Source: Anaerobacillus sp. (GTDB taxonomy: Bacteria > Bacillota > Bacilli > Bacillales > Anaerobacillaceae). From it: a stretch of DNA of 5,828 nucleotides. Below are positions 1 to 5,564 of this stretch, piece after piece. A model generated the notes under the pieces. The model was not told the origin of the DNA. It did not search any database and was given only the letters and a program-made list of their open reading frames with translations. The position numbers were made by a program, and so were the translations under genes. The DNA lies in contig SKSA01000266.1 in NCBI GenBank assembly GCA_007118195.1, positions 1-5,828 of the forward strand, read 5' to 3'. How positions within the stretch are numbered: the stretch's first letter is position 1; every line of letters begins with the position of its first letter.

Positions 1-2
1 TT

Positions 3-155
3 AATCTTGAAAAAATGGAGAAAAAGGGATCGTACGGGTTAACGACGATGAAAGAGCGAATGATTGAACTTGGAGGTAATATATCAGTTCTCTCTTACCC
101 TAATAAAGGAACTAAGATTGTCTTTAAGGAGAAGGGAAAAGTAATAAAGAAATAG
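3..155 (+). CDS. Sensor histidine kinase, C-terminal end (partial, LiaS/VraS/DesK-like)
   Basis: The frame is open from the window edge to TAG at 153-155, giving about 50 residues. It contains [17 protein letters not shown] followed by a stretch ending NKGTKIVF. These match the last ATP-binding box and C-terminal beta strands of the HATPase_c domain in HisKA_3-type kinases (LiaS, VraS, DesK, NarX relatives). Such kinases autophosphorylate and pass the phosphate to a NarL/LuxR-type regulator. Family members usually end a few residues after the GTKI strand. Here the tail (KEKGKVIKK) is read from response-regulator DNA in the wrong frame, so the native end was probably lost. The catalytic fold seems nearly complete at this end, but the rest of the gene lies outside the window, so whether the kinase is functional cannot be judged. 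Family assignment is confident; the subfamily is inferred. Confidence 0.8.
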   Translation, partial: NLEKMEKKGSYGLTTMKERMIELGGNISVLSYPNKGTKIVFKEKGKVIKK

Positions 156-277
156 GTGATGAACTTCATATTGGTATAAAAACTGTTAAGACACATGTAA
201 GTAATATACTTTCTAAACTCGAGCTAGCAGACCGCACACAAGTAGCGATTTATGTAAGTAAACATTTTAAAAATTAG
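128..277 (+). pseudogene. LuxR/NarL-type response regulator remnant (C-terminal HTH only)
   Basis: In a different frame from the kinase, codons from about 131 to the TAG at 275-277 read [15 protein letters not shown], then [16 protein letters not shown], then [17 protein letters not shown]. This is the GerE/LuxR helix-turn-helix from its second helix to the C-terminus, closest in look to LiaR/VraR. The frame closes at TAA 125-127. The receiver domain (about 120 residues), the linker and the first HTH helix are missing, and no start codon with a ribosome site precedes the fragment. About 450 bp of the regulator is therefore absent. LiaR-like regulators are normally encoded directly after their kinase, and the fragment joins the kinase end exactly where the order kinase-regulator would predict. 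An internal deletion fusing the two genes is the simplest reading. The fragment is not expected to make a working protein. Confidence 0.85.
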
Positions 278-281
278 AACT

Positions 282-313
282 TAGAATTATGGACTTATAA
301 TTCCATAATTCTA
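282..313. terminator. Hairpin between convergent transcripts (possible bidirectional terminator)
   Basis: A perfect 12-bp inverted repeat, TAGAATTATGGA (282-293) and TCCATAATTCTA (302-313), has an 8-nt loop. It lies between the end of the regulator remnant (+) and the end of the fnr-like gene (-), where a shared terminator is expected. The stem is AT-rich. The U-rich stretches are weak: TATTCTTT on the + strand, and AGTTCTAATTTTT on the - strand. Termination is therefore plausible in both directions but probably not strong. Confidence 0.55.
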
Positions 314-355
314 TATTCTTTAATCTAGACGATCCAATGTTTTCTATTTATAATA

Positions 356-1063
356 TTAAATGGTGCAGATTTCAACAGGACAACGACCACAACGTAAATG
401 GCCTTTTAAATAGTCAATGTCTTTAATTAAAATATGACCATTTAAAAAAGCAATGACGTTATCTTTCTTTAAATCTCGTAGCATTCGATTAGCTGTTTCA
501 CGAGAAGTACCAATGAAATTCGCAATATCTTGATTAGTAAGTTTTACTGAGATTAAAATATCATTATTATATTTTTCACCGTATGAATTACTAAAGCGAA
601 TCAATATAGAATAAAGCGCTCCCACTTTTCCGTATAAAAGGAGATCGGAAAACTTTGCTTGGGTCGATTGAGTGTTACGAGCGAAAAGCTTAATAAAGGA
701 AACGGCAATTTCCCCATTTTGCAAAAATAAAGCCTCCAAATGGTCCCGATTGAATTTTACAAGGGTTGAGTCCTCGGCCACTTCAGCAGTCATACTAACT
801 GACATATCATTAAATAAACTGAACTCTCCAACGATCTCATTGTCTTGTTTTAAATGTAGAAAAAACTTTTTATGATCCATTGTCATTTTACTCAAACGGA
901 TTTTTCCAGAACGAATTAAGTATATACTTCTCGCTTCATCTCCCTCGTAAAAAAGTGTTGTTCCTTCTCTTACAAATGTTTCTACACCGTGTTGCAACAA
1001 AATATCTTGATTTTCTTTGGATAATTGTTTAAAAAAAGGTGTAATCTCAGATGTTTTATTCAT
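356..1063 (-). CDS. fnr: Fnr-like oxygen-sensing transcriptional regulator (Crp/Fnr family, C-terminal Fe-S cluster)
   Basis: This 235-residue Crp/Fnr protein has a cyclic-nucleotide-binding-like beta-barrel (about 20-115), a long dimerisation helix (about 118-155) and a C-terminal winged HTH (about 165-217). It ends in CGRCPVEIC, with C225, C228 and C233 spaced CX2CX4C. Bacillus Fnr binds a [4Fe-4S] cluster with C-terminal cysteines of this spacing plus an aspartate. D140, in KFSDLLLYGK, sits where that ligand is expected. The E. coli type has N-terminal cysteines instead, so this is the Bacillus type, which activates anaerobic genes (nitrate respiration, fermentation) when oxygen is absent. 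The recognition helix has R188, E189 and R193, the CRP pattern for TGTGA half-sites. The start is supported by AAGGGGGG on the minus strand (1071-1078), 7 nt upstream. No narK or nar gene is next to it in the window. Confidence 0.9.
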   Translation of the reverse strand: MNKTSEITPFFKQLSKENQDILLQHGVETFVREGTTLFYEGDEARSIYLIRSGKIRLSKMTMDHKKFFLHLKQDNEIVGEFSLFNDMSVSMTAEVAEDSTLVKFNRDHLEALFLQNGEIAVSFIKLFARNTQSTQAKFSDLLLYGKVGALYSILIRFSNSYGEKYNNDILISVKLTNQDIANFIGTSRETANRMLRDLKKDNVIAFLNGHILIKDIDYLKGHLRCGRCPVEICTI

Positions 1064-1100
1064 TCCATATCCCCCCTTGCTTCTATAACTAAGGACTCTG

Positions 1101-1130
1101 TATATCTTTTATATTTCATTAATTTGTCAC
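1101..1130 (-). promoter_or_regulatory. Candidate fnr promoter with a TGTGA half-site
   Basis: On the minus strand, GTGACA (complement of 1125-1130) and GATATA (complement of 1101-1106) are separated by 18 nt and lie about 40 nt before the fnr start. The -35 is 5/6 to consensus and the -10 is weaker. The sequence TTGTGACA contains one TGTGA half-site for Crp/Fnr proteins, but the opposite half (AATGA) does not match TCACA. Autoregulation is therefore only a possibility. Confidence 0.35.
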
Positions 1131-1199
1131 AAAATAAGGATAACATAAAAACAACAAAAAATGAACGAAACAAAGCAGTTTTCAAGTTTATAGTATTAG

Positions 1200-1215
1200 T
1201 AAACCCAAAGGTTTA
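1200..1215. repeat. Small inverted repeat upstream of the topB promoter
   Basis: TAAACC (1200-1205) and GGTTTA (1210-1215) form a 6-bp inverted repeat with a 4-nt loop. GTTTA at 1186-1190 could pair alternatively with TAAAC at 1200-1204. The repeat ends 3 nt before the candidate -35 of topB. It could be a small operator or chance; no U-tract follows, so it is not a terminator. Confidence 0.3.
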
Positions 1216-1217
1216 TT

Positions 1218-1246
1218 TTGCGAGATTTTGAAAAAAAGCGTAATAT
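1218..1246 (+). promoter_or_regulatory. Candidate sigma-A promoter of topB
   Basis: TTGCGA (1218-1223) and TAATAT (1241-1246) are separated by exactly 17 nt. Each matches 4 of 6 consensus positions. The predicted start near 1253 would give a leader of about 35 nt before the topB start codon. It is the best-spaced pair in the fnr-topB gap. Confidence 0.5.
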
Positions 1247-1271
1247 GAAAAAATGACTTAGAAAGAAAATG

Positions 1272-1276
1272 AGGAG
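1272..1276 (+). promoter_or_regulatory. Ribosome binding site that sets the topB start
   Basis: AGGAG here lies 10 nt before ATG 1287. An in-frame ATG at 1269 overlaps this site and so cannot use it. The start at 1287 also gives the N-terminus MKLLIAEKPD, where Toprim proteins of this family normally begin. Confidence 0.75.
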
Positions 1277-1286
1277 TAGATGGTCA

Positions 1287-3431
1287 ATGAAACTACTTAT
1301 TGCTGAAAAACCAGATCAAGGGCTAGCATTAGTATCTCAGTTTAAAACGATAAAAAAAGACGGGTATATAATTATTGAGCCTAATAAATGGTTTCCGAAA
1401 GGTGGATTTTGTACTTGGGCAGTAGGTCATTTATTACAGCTTTCCGCCCCTGAAGTTTATAATCCATTGTGGAAAAAGTGGACATTAACAAATTTGCCAT
1501 TAATTCCAGATAAATTTCAATATGAAGTAGTGAAATCAAAATGGAAACAGTATCAAATTATTAATAGACTATTAAAAAATAAAGAAGTAACAGAAATTAT
1601 TCATGGGGGTGATGCTGGTAGAGAAGGCGAGTTAATTGTTCGCAGCATCATTCAAATGAGTGGTGTCAAAAAACCGATGAAGCGCCTCTGGATTTCTTCG
1701 TTGACCCCGAAAGCTATTCTTAGTGGATTTGATCAGCTATTAAACGAAGAGGATACAAGAAATTTATATTATGAAGCGTATACGAGGGCATGTGCAGACT
1801 GGCTAGTAGGCATGAATGCTTCAAGGGTGTATTCAATTCTTTTAAAGGAAAAAGGGATTAGTGATGTGTTTTCAGCAGGAAGAGTGCAAACTCCGACTCT
1901 CGCATTAGTGGTGAAAAGAGAAGTCGAGATAGAACAATTCCAATCTAAACCATTTTGGGAAGTGATCGCATCTTTTATGATGAACGGAAAAGAGTACGAA
2001 GGGAAATGGGAGAAAGACAATCATTCTAGACTTGATGAAGAAGAGGTCGCACAAAAAATTGTAGCTTTTTGTTATGCCAAGAAAGCAAAAATATCAAAAG
2101 TTAACAAAGAACGAAAAAAATATGAACCTCCATTACTGTTTAATCTTTCGGCATTACAAGCAACAGCGAATAGCATGTTTAAGTTTTCCCCGAAAAAAAC
2201 GTTAGACATACTACAAAAGCTTTATCAAAAAGGAATTGTTTCTTATCCTCGCTCTGATTCTAATTATGTAACTAAAGGAGAAGCAGAAACATTTCCACAA
2301 ATTTTAGAAAAATTAAGTCGTATTAGTGAGTATTCAAAACTATTGCCGCCTCCCAAAAATACGTTAATAAACAATAAAAGGTTTGTTAATGATAAGAAAG
2401 TTACTGACCATTATGCCATCATTCCTACTGAGCAAGTAAAAAACCCTAGTAAACTGTCAGAGGATGAAAAAAAGATTTATGATTTAGTCGTTCGTCGGCT
2501 GATTGCTGCACATTACGACGCAGCGCTAATTGATTATACAACGATAACAACATTAGTAGATCAGCGAGCAACATTTATTTCAAAAGGTAAACAACTAGTA
2601 AATGAAGGTTGGCGAAAAGTTTTAGTGAACCAAGGAGAAGATAAGGACGTAATTTTACCGTTACTTGAAGAGGGAGAGCAAGGTGAAGTGACGAAAGTAA
2701 ATGTTAAAGAAGGAAAAACACAACCACCGAAAAGGTATACCGAAGGTCAATTAATTACATTAATGAAAACAGCAGGGAAGTTTATTGATGATGAACAATT
2801 AGAAAAAGTTCTGAAAAAAACAGAAGGGTTAGGGACTGAGGCAACTCGAGCTGGAATTATTACAATGCTGAAGGACCGAAATTATATTGAAGTAGTAAAA
2901 AACCAAGTATATGCCACAAAGAAAGCAAAAATTCTTATTGAGGCGATTGACGATAATATTTTAGCTTCACCTGAAATGACCGCAAAATGGGAGTTGCGTT
3001 TAGGTGAAATTGGTCAAGGTAAAGCCTCACCAGCCACATTTATGGAGCAGACAAAGAGATTATCAATGAAAATTATTGAAGATGCTACAAATAAATCGAA
3101 GCAGTGGAACTTCAAAGATCTTGAATATGAAGTGAAAGGTAAGACAACAACAAAGTTTACAACGAGCAAAGTGGTTGGGAAATGCAAACTTTGTGACGGT
3201 GATGTTATTGATAAAGGAAAGTTTTATGGATGTTCAAATTATAAAAAAAACTCATGTGGCTTCACAATATCAAAATTCATTTTAGGGAAAAAGCTGACGG
3301 AGACAACGATAAAAAAGCTACTAACCAACGGAAAAACAAGTCCTCTTAAAGGCTTTAAAAAAGGAGATAAAACGTTTAGTGCAACTTTAGTTTGGGATGA
3401 AAAAGAGAAAAAGGTAAGTTTTGAGTTTTGA
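1287..3431 (+). CDS. topB: DNA topoisomerase III (type IA)
   Basis: This 714-residue protein is close in length to B. subtilis TopB (about 727). Type IA topoisomerases cut one strand, attach to its 5' end through tyrosine and pass the other strand. Topo III mainly decatenates and resolves replication or recombination intermediates. The Toprim domain starts at MKLLIAEKP (catalytic E7) and holds DAGREGE (D109-E115), the Gram-positive topo III form of the acidic metal site. Core motifs ACADWLVGMNASR and GRVQTPTLA (from about 198) follow, then the active-site tyrosine Y320 in IVSYPRSDS. GLGTEATRA near 515 is also typical. The C-terminus has one zinc ribbon (C633, C636, C649, C657) within the Toprim_Crpt-type repeat ending KVSFEF. 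All key residues are present, so the enzyme looks intact. It appears to be transcribed alone. The next gene starts about 60 nt downstream with no terminator between, so read-through is possible. Confidence 0.95.
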   Translation: MKLLIAEKPDQGLALVSQFKTIKKDGYIIIEPNKWFPKGGFCTWAVGHLLQLSAPEVYNPLWKKWTLTNLPLIPDKFQYEVVKSKWKQYQIINRLLKNKEVTEIIHGGDAGREGELIVRSIIQMSGVKKPMKRLWISSLTPKAILSGFDQLLNEEDTRNLYYEAYTRACADWLVGMNASRVYSILLKEKGISDVFSAGRVQTPTLALVVKREVEIEQFQSKPFWEVIASFMMNGKEYEGKWEKDNHSRLDEEEVAQKIVAFCYAKKAKISKVNKERKKYEPPLLFNLSALQATANSMFKFSPKKTLDILQKLYQKGIVSYPRSDSNYVTKGEAETFPQILEKLSRISEYSKLLPPPKNTLINNKRFVNDKKVTDHYAIIPTEQVKNPSKLSEDEKKIYDLVVRRLIAAHYDAALIDYTTITTLVDQRATFISKGKQLVNEGWRKVLVNQGEDKDVILPLLEEGEQGEVTKVNVKEGKTQPPKRYTEGQLITLMKTAGKFIDDEQLEKVLKKTEGLGTEATRAGIITMLKDRNYIEVVKNQVYATKKAKILIEAIDDNILASPEMTAKWELRLGEIGQGKASPATFMEQTKRLSMKIIEDATNKSKQWNFKDLEYEVKGKTTTKFTTSKVVGKCKLCDGDVIDKGKFYGCSNYKKNSCGFTISKFILGKKLTETTIKKLLTNGKTSPLKGFKKGDKTFSATLVWDEKEKKVSFEF

Positions 3432-3445
3432 GTGACAGCTTTCAC
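3432..3445. promoter_or_regulatory. Candidate Crp/Fnr box upstream of the yjaZ-like gene
   Basis: GTGA-N6-TCAC (3432-3435 and 3442-3445) is the symmetric core of the Crp/Fnr site. Over the full TGTGA-N6-TCACA pattern it matches 8 of 10 positions. It begins one base after the topB stop codon and is centred about 54 nt before the TTG start of the next gene. It lies upstream of a TACAAT -10-like element. An Fnr-like gene with the matching recognition residues is encoded in this window. Binding is inferred. Confidence 0.4.
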
Positions 3446-3460
3446 GATAAAGCATACGTA

Positions 3461-3466
3461 TACAAT
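3461..3466 (+). promoter_or_regulatory. Candidate -10 element for the yjaZ-like gene
   Basis: TACAAT matches 5 of 6 bases of the sigma-A -10 element, but no good -35 lies 16-18 nt upstream (about 3438-3444). A weak -35 would fit a promoter needing an activator such as the putative box at 3432-3445. The predicted start near 3473 would put that box at about -34, closer to a repressor position than to the usual -41.5 of an activator. Confidence 0.35.
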
Positions 3467-3479
3467 AGTAGAGTTTTAT

Positions 3480-3484
3480 GGAGG
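3480..3484 (+). promoter_or_regulatory. Ribosome binding site favouring a TTG start
   Basis: GGAGG (3480-3484, continuing as GGAGGTG) is 8 nt before TTG 3493. The in-frame ATG at 3478 overlaps the site and has only a poor GTAGAG upstream. TTG is therefore the better start. Confidence 0.7.
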
Positions 3485-3492
3485 TGTTTAAA

Positions 3493-4335
3493 TTGAGTGT
3501 CATTAATACGAGTAAATGGTTAAGGGAGTTTATAAGACAGCGTAAAAAAGTCGGATCACAGCAATATTTGGAGTTGCAGCGAGAAGTTCTTTGTGAACCG
3601 ATTGCTGAGTATTTTGAAGAGTATCATGCAGTACAACTTCAAAAATATTTTTTGGAAAATGGACTGTTTTATCCGGATGCTAAAATTTTAAACGAATTAA
3701 AGGGATTAGAAAAAAAGAACATTTGGAAGTTGCTTCAAAAATTTTATGAAACCCTAAAAGAAGAATGGAATGGAGAAGAAGCAACCATATTTGTGTTCCC
3801 TGTTGAAAAAAGAAATGAAATTATAATGAAAGAGTTAAGTGGAAAGATGGGGATTAGCTTTAATCAAGTAATATTGTTATTTATGACAAAAGACCTTTCT
3901 GAAAAAGAAATTAAAGCTTTGTTGACTCATGAATACAATCATGTATGCAGGCTTACGGCGCAAAAAAAAGAGTTTAATGAGCTTACTTTGTTAGATTCGA
4001 TACTTATAGAAGGAATGGCAGAGGTGGCTGTAGAAAAAACAGTCGGCAAAGAAGCGTTAGCTCCCTGGGTTTCATTATATTCAAAAGAAGAGTTACTTCG
4101 ATATTGGCAACGAATCTTTCGTTTGTTACATGTGCAAGGTAAAGAAAATCATGATTCAGTTTTATATGGTGCTCACTCATCACAGAGGCATGGGTTTCCA
4201 AAATGGTTTGGATATTGCTTAGGATATCAAATCGTATCTTCTTTTGTAAGAAACAATACAGAAATTAAGATGGAGGAGTTATTAAAAGTAGAGTCAAAAG
4301 AAATATTAGCTAAGTCTGACTTTGCAATGAAATAA
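3493..4335 (+). CDS. yjaZ: YjaZ-like DUF2268 protein, predicted zinc-dependent protease
   Basis: From the TTG start this is 280 residues, close to B. subtilis YjaZ (about 261). The hallmark is LLTHEYNHVCRL, an HEXXH zinc motif with ligands H146 and H150 and catalytic E147. The downstream LIEGMAEVAVE (E173, E177) can supply the third, glutamate, ligand as in gluzincin peptidases. The C-terminal part, HGFPKWFGYCLGYQIVSSF, resembles the conserved end of DUF2268, where the Gly-Tyr segment is typical. There is no signal peptide or membrane segment, so it should be cytoplasmic. The N-terminal 75 or so residues are charged and helical. Substrate and physiological role are unknown, and peptidase activity is inferred from the motif only. 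It follows topB on the same strand and ends at a strong terminator. The presumed regulatory box upstream could make it oxygen-responsive. The gene name rests on family resemblance. Confidence 0.75.
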   Translation: MSVINTSKWLREFIRQRKKVGSQQYLELQREVLCEPIAEYFEEYHAVQLQKYFLENGLFYPDAKILNELKGLEKKNIWKLLQKFYETLKEEWNGEEATIFVFPVEKRNEIIMKELSGKMGISFNQVILLFMTKDLSEKEIKALLTHEYNHVCRLTAQKKEFNELTLLDSILIEGMAEVAVEKTVGKEALAPWVSLYSKEELLRYWQRIFRLLHVQGKENHDSVLYGAHSSQRHGFPKWFGYCLGYQIVSSFVRNNTEIKMEELLKVESKEILAKSDFAMK

Positions 4336-4366
4336 TAGAAAGAAAATTAAGGCGTACGATAGGAGG

Positions 4367-4392
4367 ACTTGGCGAAAAGCCAAGTTTTTCTT
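4367..4392 (+). terminator. Intrinsic terminator after the yjaZ-like gene
   Basis: ACTTGGC (4367-4373) and GCCAAGT (4379-4385) form a perfect 7-bp stem with a GAAAA loop, followed directly by TTTTTCTT. It lies about 30 nt after the stop codon and should separate this transcript from the downstream genes. Confidence 0.85.
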
Positions 4393-4429
4393 AAATATAA
4401 AAGGGTTTTTCGATTTTTAGAAGAAGTAT

Positions 4430-4435
4430 TAAAAT
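4430..4435 (+). promoter_or_regulatory. Candidate -10 for the leader frame and small membrane protein
   Basis: TAAAAT (5 of 6 to consensus) lies between the preceding terminator and the AAAGGAGG ribosome site. A T-rich stretch near 4406-4412 could act as a poor -35. A promoter is needed here because of the strong upstream terminator, but this choice is uncertain. Confidence 0.3.
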
Positions 4436-4443
4436 AATTAAAG

Positions 4444-4451
4444 AAAGGAGG
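4444..4451 (+). promoter_or_regulatory. Strong ribosome binding site in front of a 14-codon frame
   Basis: AAAGGAGG is a near-ideal Bacillus site and is 7 nt from ATG 4459. It is the best ribosome site between the terminator at 4392 and yjbA. It does not directly serve the longer membrane-protein frame, whose start is about 50 nt away. Confidence 0.7.
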
Positions 4452-4458
4452 AATGCTC

Positions 4459-4503
4459 ATGGCAAATGCTCAATTCCTATTATTGCGGTGGGACAAGCTA
4501 TGA
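4459..4503 (+). CDS. Possible 14-residue leader peptide overlapping the next gene
   Basis: ATG 4459 opens a frame reading MANAQFLLLRWDKL and ending at TGA 4501-4503. It has an excellent ribosome site, AAAGGAGG, 7 nt upstream. Its stop overlaps the ATG at 4500 of the membrane protein in an ATGA arrangement, typical of translational coupling. The peptide matches nothing I recognise. The alternative is that this ATG is the true start of the membrane protein and a one-base frameshift separates them. The second frame runs open through this region as SIPIIAVGQAM, without a start codon of its own near the ribosome site. Confidence 0.4.
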   Translation: MANAQFLLLRWDKL

Positions 4504-4709
4504 TATTTCGTTTTTTTATTTTACTTATCGGTTTCGGACTGGCTGTTAGCGGTGGAGTGAGTATGATTGCTTATTTAAATTTAATTACAGCCGGGTATTC
4601 CTTCGTCTACTATTTACAATTTATTGCATTAAGAATAGAATTTCATCTTTTTCTCGTCGGTTTTATAATGATATTACTAAGTATATATACTCCTTCTTCA
4701 AAGAGATAA
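4500..4709 (+). CDS. Small membrane protein of unknown function, two predicted transmembrane segments
   Basis: From ATG 4500 this gives 69 residues, MIFRFFILLIGFGLAVSG onward, ending in TPSSKR. Two hydrophobic segments are clear, roughly residues 4-28 and 48-64, joined by a short loop rich in Tyr and Phe. The C-terminus is basic and probably cytoplasmic. I do not recognise the family. A GTG at 4488 would add four residues but has no ribosome site. The ATG at 4500 has a weak GGTGGGA upstream and overlaps the stop of the 14-codon frame, so coupling is the likely means of initiation. If that upstream frame is instead a frameshifted N-terminus, the intact protein would be about 82 residues. The gene sits between yjaZ-like and yjbA with its own presumed promoter. 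Hydrophobicity and composition suggest a real protein. Confidence 0.65.
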   Translation: MIFRFFILLIGFGLAVSGGVSMIAYLNLITAGYSFVYYLQFIALRIEFHLFLVGFIMILLSIYTPSSKR

Positions 4710-4728
4710 AATTTTATAAACGAAAAAA

Positions 4729-4755
4729 TATCCCAAATATTTATAGTTTGGAATA
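4729..4755. repeat. Imperfect inverted repeat after the membrane-protein gene
   Basis: TATCCCAAA (4729-4737) pairs with TTTGGAATA (4747-4755) with one C-A mismatch and a 9-nt loop. No U-tract follows on the + strand. On the - strand the stem is followed by a T-run, but no minus-strand gene needs it. Termination of the membrane-protein transcript here is doubtful. Confidence 0.3.
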
Positions 4756-4776
4756 AAATTCCTCATGGATGCCCAT

Positions 4777-4794
4777 AATGTTTGTACAAACATT
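4777..4794. promoter_or_regulatory. 18-bp perfect palindrome, candidate operator of yjbA
   Basis: AATGTTTGTACAAACATT is fully self-complementary over 18 bp and lies 22 nt before the yjbA start. A CATAAT -10-like hexamer (4774-4779) overlaps its left end, so a bound dimeric repressor would cover the promoter or early transcribed region. It has no loop and no U-tract, so it is not a terminator. It does not fit the consensus sites I know for LexA, CodY, PerR, CcpA or TnrA. Confidence 0.45.
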
Positions 4795-4802
4795 CATAGA
4801 GC

Positions 4803-4809
4803 AAGGGGG
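4803..4809 (+). promoter_or_regulatory. Ribosome binding site that sets the yjbA start
   Basis: AAGGGGG is 7 nt before ATG 4817. In-frame ATGs at 4769 and 4778 lie upstream of this site, and the first 16 codons of the longer frame run through the palindrome. Starting at 4817 gives the expected MVHIRDVW N-terminus and 248 residues. Confidence 0.8.
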
Positions 4810-4816
4810 CTTTCAT

Positions 4817-5563
4817 ATGGTCCACATTCGGGATGTATGGATCAATTGGTTTGAAGGAGAAGAAAATGGGTACAATGTCTGCGAGTTTTTCGAATGGAGG
4901 AAAGATGACAAAATTGAACTGCTAGATCAAGTAATCATTATTAAAGTTACAAGCAAGATATTCGATTACATAGAAAATAATTTAGCAGAACTGCCAGAGG
5001 AATTACTAAATGATGTGTATCAACAAAGTTATCAAAGGAAAAATAACCAACGCTTACAGCTTGATTACTGTTTTATTGCGACTGACGGTGAAAAGGTTCT
5101 TGCTGTAGATACGTTAGGCTATCAAACACCAATTCGAAAAAGCAGACTAATGCCTAGACAAGAAACTATTGTCATTGAACTAGCTCTAAATGAGCTTATC
5201 AAACATTATTATGTTGAGTATATTGACGCTCCAAGAGAGTATCATATTTTATCACCTGATCCAAAGCTAATGAGTGGCTTAATTAGGAAAGAACGACAGT
5301 TAAAACAGCTGTTATTTATGATTTTAGATCAACTATATTCAACTAATAATGTAGCTGAAGTACGCTACTGGTACACTGAGTGGATACCAAATAACTACGA
5401 AATGATTCAACAAATGAGTTTTGAAGAAGCATGGCATGGCCTGTTTAATGAAGTAAAACACGGCTGGACACCTCAACACTATCACCTTTGTGAAAGAATG
5501 ATAAAAGGACAGCCATTTTTTGAAAAAATATGGGAATTACAACATCATGAAAGTGTGAAATAA
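4817..5563 (+). CDS. yjbA: YjbA family protein (UPF0736/DUF3603), unknown function
   Basis: From ATG 4817 the protein has 248 residues, the length I recall for B. subtilis YjbA. The N-terminus, [20 protein letters not shown], is the family signature (W11 to V21 especially). [18 protein letters not shown] and [12 protein letters not shown] (about 105-116) are further conserved blocks. It is soluble, with no signal peptide or membrane helix, and is rich in acidic and aromatic residues. No enzymatic motif is evident, and I know of no established function for the family, which is found in Bacillus and relatives. In B. subtilis the gene lies between the app transporter operon and trpS. Here it follows a small membrane-protein gene and ends at a terminator-like inverted repeat. 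The palindrome at 4777-4794 suggests dedicated transcriptional control. Family assignment is confident; function is unknown. Confidence 0.88.
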   Translation: MVHIRDVWINWFEGEENGYNVCEFFEWRKDDKIELLDQVIIIKVTSKIFDYIENNLAELPEELLNDVYQQSYQRKNNQRLQLDYCFIATDGEKVLAVDTLGYQTPIRKSRLMPRQETIVIELALNELIKHYYVEYIDAPREYHILSPDPKLMSGLIRKERQLKQLLFMILDQLYSTNNVAEVRYWYTEWIPNNYEMIQQMSFEEAWHGLFNEVKHGWTPQHYHLCERMIKGQPFFEKIWELQHHESVK

Positions 5564-5564
5564 T

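Noticed and set aside
110..160. Programmed ribosomal frameshift joining kinase and regulator
   Set aside because: There is no slippery heptamer with a clear downstream structure, and the missing receiver domain cannot be explained by frameshifting.
672..875. Antisense open frame inside fnr
   Set aside because: Shadow of the fnr coding sequence with no ribosome site or recognisable protein.
1115..1130. Full Crp/Fnr operator upstream of fnr
   Set aside because: Only one half-site (TGTGA on the minus strand) matches; the partner half reads AATGA, so a complete box is not supported.
1025..1231. 68-codon + strand frame spanning the fnr start and intergenic region
   Set aside because: It overlaps the well-supported fnr N-terminus antisense, has no ribosome site, and its translation is low-complexity AT-rich sequence without a family match.
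1769..2020. Antisense open frame inside topB
   Set aside because: It lies wholly within conserved topB sequence encoding the core domain; a shadow frame.
3239..3445. Minus-strand open frame over the topB 3' end
   Set aside because: Shadow of the topB zinc-ribbon repeat region, with no independent support.
3454..3461. ATACGTAT palindrome next to the yjaZ -10 element
   Set aside because: Eight self-complementary AT-rich bases are common by chance and no known site matches.
4004..4201. Antisense open frame inside the yjaZ-like gene
   Set aside because: It lies over the conserved zinc-protease coding region and has no start signal.
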